In this document: piece after piece, positions 1 to 10,904 of the stretch
Numbering within the stretch: position 1 is the stretch's first letter
How the letters are laid out: each line of letters opens with the position of its first letter
Source: Taeniopygia guttata
Taxonomy: Eukaryota > Chordata > Aves > Passeriformes > Estrildidae
NCBI RefSeq assembly: GCF_048771995.1
Contig: NC_133024.1
Coordinates: forward strand, 5,220,001-5,284,000
Length of the DNA: 64,000 nt
Reading direction: 5' to 3'
The notes under the pieces: model-generated
What the model was told of the DNA's origin: nothing
Seen by the model: the letters and a program-made list of their open reading frames with translations, nothing else
Database searches by the model: none
Made by a program: the position numbers and the translations under genes

Positions 1-1703
1 GCCCTGGTTTTTGATTGTGAGGTATGGCCACAGAGGTGGCTTCTATGAGAAGCTGCTAGAAGCTTCCACCATCTCTGGCAGAACCAAGCCCTGATGGCTC
101 TGAAGATGGAGATGCTGCTGGCCAAGCCTGGACCAATTAGAGATGTTGGTAATGCCTTTGTGATAACATATTTAAGAGGAAAATCAAAACAAAGTGGGGT
201 ACAGTTTTTTTTGTAGCCAGAGCAAAGGAGGAGGTGAGAACATGGGAGGGAAATGACATGGAGACACCAAGGTCAGTGGGGAAGGAGGTGCTCCAGGTGT
301 CAGAGCCAAGGTTCCTCTGCAGGCCGTGGTGATGACCATGGTTGTCGGAACTCAAAATGTCCCTCAGACATTTTTAGAGATTCCAGACCCACGTCAGAAG
401 CATTTAACACCCTAGCAAACATCTAAAAACAGCTGTAATTTTAGGTTTAAACCATAAAATAATTTACCAACTTTACAAAAAAAATCAAGAAGTCACAAAA
501 GTTTAAATATTATAACAAAAATAGAGAGAAGAATTTTTAGTGCTATACAAAGAAATTTTAATACCTATACAAAGAAGTTTCTATTTTATACATAAAAATC
601 AAAAATTTTAAAATAAAAAAATTTAAACCAATCCTATCCTTCCTCTTTCTTTTTCCTTACCTCCATATTTTTAATAATATTAAATTAACACTCACAAATT
701 AATTTAAAATAAAAAAAACACCATTTAATATAAATAATAAGTATTTAAAAAAACTATAAACATTTATCACATAATATGCCATATAAAAAATAACAACCAA
801 AACCAAAACAAAACAAAACAATTAAAAATGTATATACCTTTACCTAAGCTACTAACCAAACCCAACAATCTAAAAAACCAATCTTTTAAATAACTTACAA
901 TAAACTACCTTAAAACCAAACAGCAAAAAACTACTAAGCCTTTCTTTAAAAACACAAATTAAAAAAAAAAAAAAATTCCACCACACAAAGCCCCTAAACC
1001 AAATTAAACTCCATCACATGGTGAAGAAAGTTGTCCTCTTACAGCCCATGGGGATCCACGAGGAATGCAGATTTCCACTTGCAGCCCATGGGGGAGGTGC
1101 CCACGCTGGAGCAGATGGATGCCTGGAGGAGGTTCTGATCCAGTGGGAGACCTGGTGGAGACAGGGGACTGCACACTGTGGAAGAGTGTCCCATGCTGCG
1201 GCACTTTTGGGAGGAATGTTTGCCCATGGGAGATGCTCACATTGCAGCAGTTTTGGGAAGGACTGGTGCTCGTGAGATTGGAACCATGCTGGAGAAGTTC
1301 ACAGAAAACAGTCTCCTGTGGGAAGGGACCCCATGGTGTAGCAGGGGAAGGACTTCTCTCCCTCAGCAGTGGAAGAAAATCTCAGGTGATGAACTGACCA
1401 AAACCCCCACGACCTGTCTCCCTGAGCTGTTGGTGGGAAGGAGGAAGGGTTTTGGGTAAAAGGTGTTTTAAAGGCTTATTTTACTTCTCATTATCCTCCT
1501 TTGACTTTGTTAGTAATAAATTAATTTTGTACTTCTAACTTGAGCCTGTTTTGCCCTTGGAGTGTTTTCTCCAAGTGCTTAACTCGTGAACCCTTCATTT
1601 AATTTTTTTTCTCTCCTTTGCCCAGTTGCAGCAGGGGAGGGTGAGTGAGTGAGCAAGCCCCTGTTGTGGGTGCCTGCCATTTGGTCAGTGTCAAATCACA
1701 ACA
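1..1703 (+). mobile_element. ERVL-type solo LTR, interrupted by a younger LTR
   Basis: Two blocks, 1-342 and 1017-1703, join into one LTR of about 1 kb once the insert at 343-1016 is removed. The second block carries repeated short units built around 'cccatgg' and 'ctggagcag', then AATAAA near 1515, then a T/C-rich segment, and ends in CACAACA at about 1703. This arrangement matches my recollection of a long avian ERVL LTR family whose body is made of such imperfect units. The 5' end lies at or just before base 1, so the left target-site duplication cannot be seen. No internal retroviral sequence follows 1703, so it is a solo LTR or the end of an element starting outside the window. Open frames in 1018-1459 are products of the repeat units and are not genes. 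Confidence 0.75.
343..1016 (+). mobile_element. Solo LTR (ERVK-like) with 6-bp TSD, strongly G-depleted
   Basis: The element starts TGTCGG and ends TCACA, the TG...CA ends of an LTR. It is flanked by the direct repeat CATGGT (337-342 and 1017-1022), a 6-bp target-site duplication as expected for class II (ERVK-like) elements. AATAAA is present at 899-904. It sits inside an ERVL-type LTR, which fixes its relative age as younger. From 601 to 1018 I count 7 G against 86 C, and all 7 remaining G are followed by C or T. This is the pattern left by G-to-A editing of GG and GA sites. The first 250 bases of the element are less affected. Confidence 0.85.
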
Positions 1704-3430
1704 CATGGGCAGAGAGCTATTCTGCCACACTCCTGATCTCCTCTGGATGTAGTCCATCAGCTGAGAAAGACTGGTGGTGTCTCCAAGCTGGGGACACTTG
1801 CAAGGAGGTAGCTCCAAATTGGAGTGAGAATGCATTGTGGCAATATATTCCCTGCAATCAGATCAAGGTGGACAACATCCAGCCCCAAAATCCAATGAGG
1901 AGCTGCTTAGCAGTATAGGTAAAACTGAATTTTGCTGCCTTGACCGTGTGCAAACTGGAGCTGTCTGTGCATGCCTTAGGACATGGTAGAGCAGGAGGAA
2001 GAGGTGGAGGTGGCATTCAGGTGATGGAGTCAACATGCTTGAGCAATATTCCTCTGCTCCTGCTCAGCTGGGTCACCCCAGAGAGACCTTTTTAGGCACA
2101 TGGAGCTGGATGGGACCCTCTGAACCTTGAAGTCCAATTATCTGGTTTGTTATTTAGTCTTAAGGAGCAACACCCAAGGCTTGGTCTCAGAAATGCAGAG
2201 TTTTTAGTTGCATTATGCCAGCAGGAAGGCTGTGCCAAGACCTCAGTCACTGATGATTTGTTTCCACTCTGGGCCAATGGACAGGTTGTATTTTGCTGTT
2301 TTATTTGGTTTATTTCTCTCTTATATTTTTTCTGTTTTAGTGACTTTCTCCTGTCCAAATGTCGCTGCTCAGTGTCTCCAAGTACAGTATCCACATTGTT
2401 TGGCTCTGTAGCTAGGAAGTAAAAAATTTTACTTCCTGGTATCAAACTTTTTCTCTCTTGCTCTTCCTAGATGAAATCTCTTTTTCTTAAATGGAGATGG
2501 AGACTATTGCCCTTTTGGGATGAGGTCCCCATTCCTACTGAAGACTCATGAGTCCTGTTTGTGGGAATCACGGATTCATTATTAATCCCTCATTTACTCT
2601 TTGATAACAAGGCTGTCCATACTGTTCTCCTTCTTCTCCTTCTTAGGCAGTTACTTCATGCAGTAAAAAAATTTGGTGATTAGTACCAAGTCTAGAATTA
2701 ACTACTAATTTTCATTCCATTTTGAACATGGCAGTCAGGGTCAATCCCCTCCTTCCTCTGTGATTTCCCAATCCTTCTACACATTGGTGCTCCCAATTAC
2801 GTTGTGTCATTAGGAGGTATCATCAATGTTGCCCTACTTTTTTAGTGCCAAAATCAACCTCAAAAATATTAAACACTGCTAACCTTCTTCCAGGCTGCAG
2901 CTCAGGCTTCCAACATCGATCATTGTCATTTCCCTTGCCTGGTTTCCCATTCTGCTGATGTTCATGTTCACTGGCTTAATTAATTATTTCTCACATGGTC
3001 CTGGATAAAATGCTTTGCTGAAACCAAATAGATTTTCACATTTCTCTTGTCTGTTAAATCAGTTATTGTGTCAAAGGACATGTCAAACATCTCTCCTCCT
3101 CCCCTTCCACACACTTCTGTGTCTGGTAAAACCACCAGTTTCTTTAGGATGCAGGAGCTGATGCTGTAGGGCAGGTGCCACTTTTACTTGGTGGCTTCAA
3201 GCCACCACTTTAACACAAAGTCAATACAGAGGAGAGAGATCAACTAATTTAGATTACACATCCTATCTTTTTTCAAATAAATCACTAAGACATATATTGT
3301 TATAAATATGTCTCTTCTTGCATTTAGAGCATGACTTTTCCTTTTCTTGTCTCCTACCAGCTAAACAAGCTTTCTGAGTACTTCTGCACTCAATCTTGCC
3401 TCAATCTCATTATTCTTTGCTCTGAGATGA
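1704..3430. other. Intergenic; possible very old CR1 remnant, no gene seen
   Basis: No frame here has convincing coding character. Bases about 2700-3110 have the composition and phrase order of an old minus-strand CR1 5' portion, but it is too diverged for a firm call. Confidence 0.4.
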
Positions 3431-3435
3431 ATGTA

Positions 3436-3443
3436 TTTAAATA

Positions 3444-3487
<44 letters not shown>

Positions 3488-3490
3488 TAT
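3436..3490. repeat. (TA)n microsatellite
   Basis: A run of alternating T and A, with one TGTG interruption near its start. Open frames across it encode only IYIY-type repeats and are not genes. Confidence 0.95.
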
Positions 3491-3658
3491 GGTATCTTTT
3501 GCTCTTTTGCCCCATTGGGGGAAGAGCAGGGATGGTCTTCTGCTATCATGGTCAGCACCAGCCAGGAGGGAGAGGGCAGTTTTAGGAAAGTTTTAGAGAA
3601 TGGAATTTTTATTTCTCTTGATGTATTACTCAATATTCTGAATATCCTCCCAATGCCC

Positions 3659-3660
<2 letters not shown>

Positions 3661-3731
<71 letters not shown>

Positions 3732-3764
3732 GTGTGTATATCTATATCTATATATATATATAAA
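3661..3764. repeat. Compound (TA)n-(CA)n-(TG)-(TA)n microsatellite
   Basis: A TA run of about 35 bases leads into about 30 bases of CA, then a short TGTG block and a second TA run. It lies about 180 bases from another (TA)n array, so the two could pair. Confidence 0.95.
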
Positions 3765-4018
3765 GGATATTGGAAGGATATATAATAATTTGTCATTATG
3801 TATTATTTACTTCTGTAGATTAATATATTTTATACACTATGTTTATTTTTCTATATTATTGGAATGCTACACACACAAAGTGGGCTGTTCACCAAGTTAC
3901 TCCTTTAGCCTCCAACTCATTTCTTCTCCCTAAATCCAGCATTGCAGGTGTTCTATTGCAAACACATTTTGATTTCTATTAATAACTGTTTTATTTTGTT
4001 TAATAGCTCATAATATGG

Positions 4019-4692
4019 TGTCCTGGATTGCAAGATAAGTATGTATTCTGTTGCCATCTGTTAGAGGTGTGGCAGTTATCTTCTGTTAATTCGCCAATTT
4101 TGTTTATCTCTTCCACAAACCAATCCTCCCTCTGGGAAATATCTTCTGTTAATGGGCCATTGAGTCTCACTGCATGGCTGATAAATTTACATCATCCCAT
4201 TGTGAGATGCTCCACCCAGGGGGAGGAGCCAAGCATTCCTACCTGGATATAATCTGAGATTTTGGGATACTAGAGCAGCCTTCTCCACTGGATTCCCAGA
4301 GGAGTAGTCTTTTCCCACTGGATTCCCAGAGGACAACCAGGCCATCTACAGCACCACTGGGTCTTCAGAGGAAGGCTACACCGTTCTACAGGCTCACTGC
4401 TTCAGCAGAACACATCTGCAGGAGGACTGCAGCCACCATTCAATAGGACTGAGGGTGTCAGGTCGTATTCTGACTCTGTCAGTAGGTTTTTGGTTTTTTT
4501 TTTTTGCAATTACTGCATTCTTTATTTTATTTTCTTCCCTAATAAGGAACTGTTATTCCTACTCCCATATCTTTGCCTGAGAGCCCTTTAATTATAAAAT
4601 TATAAAAATTTGGAGAGAGAGGTTTTACATTTTCCATTTCAGGGGAGGCTCCTGCCTTCCTTAGCAGACACTTGTCTTTTCAAACCAAGACA
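4019..4692 (+). mobile_element. Solo LTR (ERVL-like) with 5-bp TSD TATGG
   Basis: The left end is TGTCCTGG and the right end is CCAAGACA, an imperfect inverted terminal pair. TATGG is repeated directly on both sides (4014-4018 and 4693-4697). A 5-bp duplication fits an ERVL-type integrase. The body has a TATA-like GGATATAATC near 4244, a duplicated 'actggattcccagagga' motif (about 4289 and 4318), and a T-rich to 'ctaataagg' segment that resembles the polyadenylation region. No internal sequence remains, so recombination between two LTRs has removed the provirus. Confidence 0.85.
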
Positions 4693-4697
4693 TATGG

Positions 4698-6100
4698 CAA
4701 ACTATTCTTTCAAATAGTAATTTCTTTTTGATCAAAAAGTGGACCTTGCATCCCTTTGCACACACATTTACCATACTATTAAAAAGTTAATATGGCACTT
4801 CTAATCAATGTAACCTAATACATATAGTATACAATTTAATATTTGTGAAAAGCCAATAATAAAATATGCATTTTTCACACAGGTAAGAGATTTATAAGGG
4901 CAGAATGTGGCATTAGGACCCTCCCACCTCAGGGTCTGTCCAGAGTCATATTTCATCCATGTAATCTTGTGCTGAGTGCTTCACTTATGTTTGACTTAAT
5001 AATTTTGCATGAATTGGAATTCAAAGAGATCTTGACATATTGAAGAAATCACTTGGAACAAAGAAGCAGCAGTTCAGGAGAGGTGAGGGCAGGGTAGAGG
5101 TAGGGATCAGCAGTGGTGCCACTGGAGGTGGGAACAGCTGATGGGGGAACAATTCTGCAGGGAATCACAAATCACGTGTCAGTAATCGTTACTTTATTTT
5201 TAAAAACAATAAATCAAGAACAAAAGCACTTCAAACAAAATACTTTGGGGCAAGTAATGTCCTGAGATACATGGAAAGGACGTGACATTATTCCATATTA
5301 GTCAGGACTTGGGTAGGTTTTTTTTTTTTTATTCAGCAGTCATAGACCAGAGAAGGTTCTGAGGATACCCATTAGAGAGGCCAGGAGTGCAGCAGACATT
5401 GCAGGAATAGTTTTGGAAGAGAGAAATGAATTATTATCTTTGCATCTATGAAATGTAACAGTGGGTTAGGATGTTCAAACCTGCTGTTGCCACAGCCAAG
5501 ATGAAAAAAACTTGGACGTCAAAAGTTAAAAATGTATTAAGTGCATTGCTGGACAAAGTCCAAGGGATATTGTGCATCTCTGGAGATGCCAAGAGGATAT
5601 CTCCACAGTCCCTCTCTGTGAATCTAGGAGAAAGAAAAATCATTATCACTCATTATCTTGCATTGATTTTTTTTATTTGCAGTAACCTTGGTGCTGCTAG
5701 CTTTTCTTTATGTTCCCCAGAGCATAGGTTGGATCAAGCAATTAGAATTTTAATAAAAGCTGTCTGTGTGTGTGTGGTGACATTGATTTCTATTATTTTG
5801 ATGGCTTCTGGTGATCATCAATCATTGTCCCACTACCCTCTCTCCTCCCTGCCATGCTTTCAGTCTTCCATCCCATGTTGGGGTCCAGCTGTTGGAGTCT
5901 TACCCCATGTTGGACCTTGTGTATTTTTGCAACCAAGACAAATAACCTGTTAGTGGGCTCACAGCCCCCTCAGATTCTTGTTGACTTGAAATCAAAATGA
6001 AAAATTTGAAAAACTTGAAATCAAGCATCACTGCTTGACAGCAGAGCTTAATGTGGGACCACTGAGCCTACCCTGCCTGGCTGGAAAAACACTTCATGAA
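4698..6100. other. Intergenic, no gene recognised
   Basis: The longest frame, 5471-5953 (+), has no family resemblance and no splice context that would make it an exon. Confidence 0.5.
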
Positions 6101-6104
6101 AGTT

Positions 6105-6230
6105 CAGAAAGTGTGTGGATGTGCCCTTGTGGTCATGGGTTGATAGTGGGCTTGGCAGTGCTGGGTTAATGGTTGAACTTAATGATCATAGAAGTATTTT
6201 CCAATATAAATGATTCTATGATTCTATGAC
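6105..6230 (+). mobile_element. CR1 LINE fragment, 3' end
   Basis: Ends in the repeated octamer-like ATTCTATG tail that marks CR1 3' ends, preceded by a diverged 'gatcatagaagtattttccaa' phrase. Confidence 0.8.
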
Positions 6231-6420
6231 TCGAGAGCAGGCTTCATGAAGCTGTTGCAGAGATCAATGGAAAACCCTATTCAGGGCAGGATCAGGATTT
6301 GACCAAACAGGGCAGAGTGTAGCTAAGAATGACCCCACTGGATTGCTTTATGACATAATCATTTTCCCATCCTCCTTAGGGTTGATTTTTTTCTTGGCTA
6401 GCATGTTTGGGTGTGGTGGG

Positions 6421-6489
6421 TTTTTTTTGGTTTTTGGTTTGTTTTTTTTTTTTGTTTTTTTTTTTTGTTTTTTTTTTTTGTTTTTTTTA
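6421..6489. repeat. Poly-T / (T)nG low-complexity tract
   Basis: T runs of 8-14 bases separated by single G or GG. Confidence 0.95.
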
Positions 6490-8420
6490 ATGCAAAATTG
6501 AATTATTACTTAATATAAACATTTTATGAACTGCAATGGGAGGTGAATTATTTATGGGAAGGGAAGGAGTGCTTTTTCTGAGCCTTTCTGCTCTGTCAGT
6601 TGCAATAATAATCAGTCTAAGAGTGTGTTTAAAGCTTGCATGCTCTGCCTGGGAGACAAGAACTCTGCCTTTTTCAATCATCTCTTCTCTCAATTAAATA
6701 TCTGCTTAATACATTTGTCCCTAGCATCTTTTAGTTTTTGATTAAGTTTGGAACAAATCCAAAGGAAGAAGTATTTGTAGATTGCCTCATTTTCAAATGA
6801 GACAAATAGTTTACCCAGCAGGATACAAGTGGCTTGGAGAGGCTGTAAACATCTGCTGTATGCACAAAAGTGCATTGTAACAACAAATCCTCCTTCTGGT
6901 TCTCCACAGAAGACTTATAAAAGTGGTGCTTCTATTTTCTAGTTCCTAAATTTACTGCCTGGGAAATTTTTTTTTTCTTTAAGAAAGGGATTGCTGTGCA
7001 CATTTTTTTGTGCTGGCAGCTGGGTTTGGCAGGTAGATCTGGCATGGGTGATGCATGTGGAGACTATCAGTGGAGGAATATTTTTATTCAGTTCTATGTT
7101 GATGGTACCTTTCTTGGGAAGTGGGTTTCCATGATCCAGATATATTTTTAAGGCTATTTACATCCACACTACGATGGCACCATCATCTAGTCCAGGTGTC
7201 TCTGGCCACATGAGCATGAGTGCAGCGCTGTCTCTATGCAAGTGGCCTATTTGCAATCTCCTCCAGATGTTTCAGCCTGGGCCTGGGGAGTGCCAAAAGA
7301 CCCCAGAACATCAGATCCCTGAGTGATAGCATCCCATCAGCTTCGCAAATCCTGACAATGCAAGATGGTCCCAAAATGGGAATAGCCTCTGAGTCTCCTG
7401 AGTGTTTCTGTGGTGTTTCTCCCAGCCTGTGCAGCTCTCCAGGCTTTGATTGCTGCACACAATATTTCTAGAGCAGCTTCACTGGCACAGGCAGCTGTGC
7501 ACATAGCCTAGGATATTTTTTTTTCCTCATGTGTATGTGAATGGTGTGCCTCCCTGATATTTTTGGTGTGCTCAGCATGATGCTTTTGATGGAGCACTGT
7601 GGGGCCCTCTAGCCATGACCACCTTTGATATAGACACAACCCATTTGATAGGAGCTTTGCTTTCAGAGCTTTACACTCCATGCAAACACTGGAGGAGCCC
7701 TTGAAAATAACCAATTAATTATCAAACAACTTTTTTTCCACAACATGCTTTCTCACCATTTTCTATATAAACCTTTCTTACTGTCATCCTTACCCCATTT
7801 TTATTTCACAGTTACTGCTTTGGTGTGGACAGCGTGGTACCTGCAGAGACCACTAGTTGCTTTGTTCACTGATATCAGTCCTTATTTTTAAGCAGTTGTG
7901 AGGAAATTTCACAATAGAGCCATCTATTCCAGTGCCTTCTGCTGTCCCTTCCCCATATTCACCCAAGGCAGCTTTGGTGGTCTCAGTATTTACCGATTTG
8001 GTACCACAGGACTAATCAAGTTGTTAAAGAGCTGGAGTCAGTGAGTCCTCCCCATTACATTATTGATGTTTAAGTGATCCTGGCAGTTTCCCAAGCTTGG
8101 GGTAGAAAAATGCAGAGCATTTTTTAATTTCCTGCAATTCATCTAACTTTTGTGTTTCCCTCTGGTAAGGATAGCTTCGAAAGAAAGATATGCTAACTGA
8201 AGTGGAATGAACTGAGTATTACACTGTTAAAAGTGATAAACTTTAATGGCTCTTATTCTGCTCTCCATTATACCAACACAGTCCCAGTGACTTGTGCTTG
8301 TGTGTTGTATGGTTTCCTAAAAAAATGCATGGGCATCCTAAGCTTTGTGTCTTCCCTAAGAAACTTTCCCAACTCCTAGTTCTCTCACACTGTCCCCCAA
8401 AACTGTTTGCTCATCCCACT
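6490..8420. other. Intergenic, no gene recognised
   Basis: Short frames only, with no protein family, RNA gene or repeat that I can recognise. Confidence 0.5.
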
Positions 8421-8424
8421 TTAG

Positions 8425-8660
8425 TCACAGAGTCACAGAAGGATTTGGGTTGCAAGGGAACTTAAAATACCACCCAGTTCTACTCCCTGCTATGGACAGG
8501 GATTCCTTCCACTAGACCAGGTTAGTCCAAGGGGCAGCAACAGCTGCTCTGGGCAGCCTTGCCAGGGTATTACCACCCTCACAGGGAGGAATTTCTTCCT
8601 AATATCGAATCTAAATCACTCTACTTTTGGTTTAAACCCGTTCTGCCTTCTACTAGATTT
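8425..8660 (-). mobile_element. CR1 LINE fragment, 3' end
   Basis: Minus-strand CR1: 'cacagaaggatttgggttg' at the left, then 'ccactagaccaggtt' and 'accaccctcacagggaggaatttcttcct' in the usual order. The frame at 8559-8825 is CR1-derived. Confidence 0.85.
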
Positions 8661-8829
8661 TCATGGTGCTTTTTAGAACAACCTTCCTCACAGCACCCAG
8701 GGCAATTTCAATGGAATAATCCACATTTCCTCTCCAGTAATTCCACATATGTTATGCAAACTCTGCACCTTAATGTCTACAGCACAAACCAATTTTATAA
8801 CTGGATTTTGCAGCCTTTGCAATAACACA

Positions 8830-9546
8830 GTATGTAAGGGTAAAGATGGGAGGGGAAATCCAACTCAGCCTTTCTCTTAGCTCAGTAATCCTTTATCTTA
8901 AGATCTTTGCTCAAGTCTCAGCTCTCTTCTTTCATCTACTTAGTTCACACCCAGATCTGTTATGGTGCTTCCAGTTAAAAAAAAATGCAGCCTCTTAATT
9001 TCAAGTACAGAAACATTCAGTGGTGGCATTGCACAGGAAGGAATCAACTGACGAGCAGAATTCAGTCAAAGCCAGTGACTGACTTGTCACTTTTGAATGT
9101 TAAAAACTTTAGATTCATTATATATATAAAATTTTGTAAAGAAATAGGACAACCACACATGTAAGCATGGCAGAGGCGGATGATCAGACCAAATGTAGGT
9201 TAATTTGCGTTGATTCACATCTATATTGCATTATTCAAGGCTGTGTTGTTGTCGTGCTAGCTGTGTTCTGTGTAGCATGTCTTACTGTCCCTGAAGTGTG
9301 TTACACACCTGGGACATGGCTGGAAATGGGAAAATGTAGCTCATCAAGCTGCAGAAATTTTTGCTGTGGAATAGTCATCATGCTGGACCTGGTACCCCAG
9401 TGGACAGGTTGAAGGGTTTTCTGGAGTGTAGTTCTTGCAAAAAATACCTGCAACAATATTTTTATTACTATGCATTTTATATAGTATATGTAAATATTTA
9501 TATAGGATATATAAAAATGTGTGTATTTTATTAGTGTTATGGTTTT

Positions 9547-9589
<43 letters not shown>

Positions 9590-9620
9590 TGGATAATAAA
9601 GATAAACAATTACCTGATCT
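8830..9620. other. Intergenic, with a 40-base poly-T at 9549-9588
   Basis: An uninterrupted T run of about 40 bases is the main feature. The 81-residue frame at 9167-9412 has a hydrophobic stretch but no recognisable family, and no promoter or splice support. Confidence 0.5.
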
Positions 9621-9624
9621 GGGC

Positions 9625-9722
9625 AAGCTGATCTAGTTGGTAATACACCCTGCTCATTTCAGGGAAGGTGGACTATATGATCTTTCCCTTCCAACACAAA
9701 CTACTCCATTATTCTATGATTT
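9625..9722 (+). mobile_element. CR1 LINE fragment, 3' end
   Basis: 'ggactatatgatctttcccttccaa' followed by 'ttattctatgatt' is a diverged CR1 terminus. Confidence 0.75.
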
Positions 9723-10078
9723 CAAACCTCTGCACAGTGGGAGTACCACTAGAAGATATATCTTGAGGATGGATAAAGCATCATGGATTTGACTTCTCCT
9801 TCCATTTCCAAGAATAAGATATTGTGCACAAAAAGCATATATAAATACAAGAAGTTTGGATTATATGTCTGTATTCGACTTTATACACTAAAATGGGATA
9901 AAATACAATCACCATTTATTACATATTTATATTTTACATAAGCATGAATTATTCCATAACCTGTATTACAACTCCATTGTCCATTGTCCAAGTTTCAGAT
10001 TAATTCATTAATATATTTCACATTGTTTTAGTCTCTGTACACAATTGTCTTATCCAAACAGACTAGCTCTCTCTGTAC

Positions 10079-10107
10079 ATGTGTGTGTGTGTGTGTGTAT
10101 GTATGTA
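10079..10107. repeat. (GT)n microsatellite
   Basis: Alternating GT for about 20 bases, then GTAT repeats. Confidence 0.9.
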
Positions 10108-10433
10108 CATGTCTTAGAGGTTTATTCTTAATGTTTGGGAAAAAAATAATCTTGGCCACCAAGAGCCTCTTTGTACCCTTCACAATCTCTCTAAAGCTTT
10201 ACAGTAAATTATTGTGTTCAAGATAATAACACAGGGATTAGAGGATAAATCTGTCATTAAGCCTCCATGTAGGAGTTGGAGATGGGCCACTGGTTGCAGC
10301 AGGCAGTGACAAGGGTGTTCTTGCACTTGCAGTGGCAAATTTGTATGTTGACAAGACCATTGAAAACAGGAGTTGGTTGGAATTGACTTTTTAACTAAAG
10401 GGAGCTGGGATGGAAAATAGAATTAAATGTCTG

Positions 10434-10900
10434 AATCACAGAATCACAGACTGGTTTGGGTTAGAAGGGACATTAAAGATTATCTTGTTACAGCCCCTTG
10501 CCATGGGCAGGGACTCCTTTAGCTAGACCAGGTTGCTCTGAACCTCATCCAGCCTGACCTTGAACACTTCCAGGGATGGGGCAGTCACAGCTTCTCTGGG
10601 CAACCTGTGCCAGGGCCTCACTACCCTCACAGCCAAGAATTTCTGCCCAATATCCCACGTAACCCTGCCCTATATCCATGAGAAGCCATTCCCCTTGTCC
10701 TGTCACTCCAGTCCCTTGTGTTTAGTCTTTCTCCAGCTCACTTGGAGCCTCTTTAGGTACTGGCAGGGTCTCTAAGGTCTCTCAGAGCCTTCTCCAGGTG
10801 AAAACCCTCAGCTCTCCAGCCTGTCTCCAGAGCAGAGGAATTCTAGCCTTGCAGCATCTCTGTTGCCTCCTCTAAACTCATTCCAATAGCTCCAGTGTTT
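10434..10900 (-). mobile_element. CR1 LINE fragment (about 470 bp)
   Basis: One of the longer minus-strand CR1 3' fragments in the window. It runs from the 'gaatcacagaatcacaga' terminus through 'ccatgggcagggactcc', 'ccagggatggggcagtcacagc' and 'tctccagcctgtctccagagcag'. Frame 10560-10775 is antisense CR1 sequence. Confidence 0.92.
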
Positions 10901-10904
10901 TGGG

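Noticed and set aside
601-1018. G-poor segment as a bisulfite or assembly artefact
   Set aside because: The change is bounded within one TG...CA element with a target-site duplication, depends on the following base, and does not affect flanking DNA.
1018-1459. Overlapping plus-strand frames of 85-110 codons
   Set aside because: They fall entirely in the repeated units of the ERVL-type LTR.
5471-5953. 160-codon plus-strand frame
   Set aside because: No recognisable domain; low-complexity hydrophobic patches only and no supporting signals.
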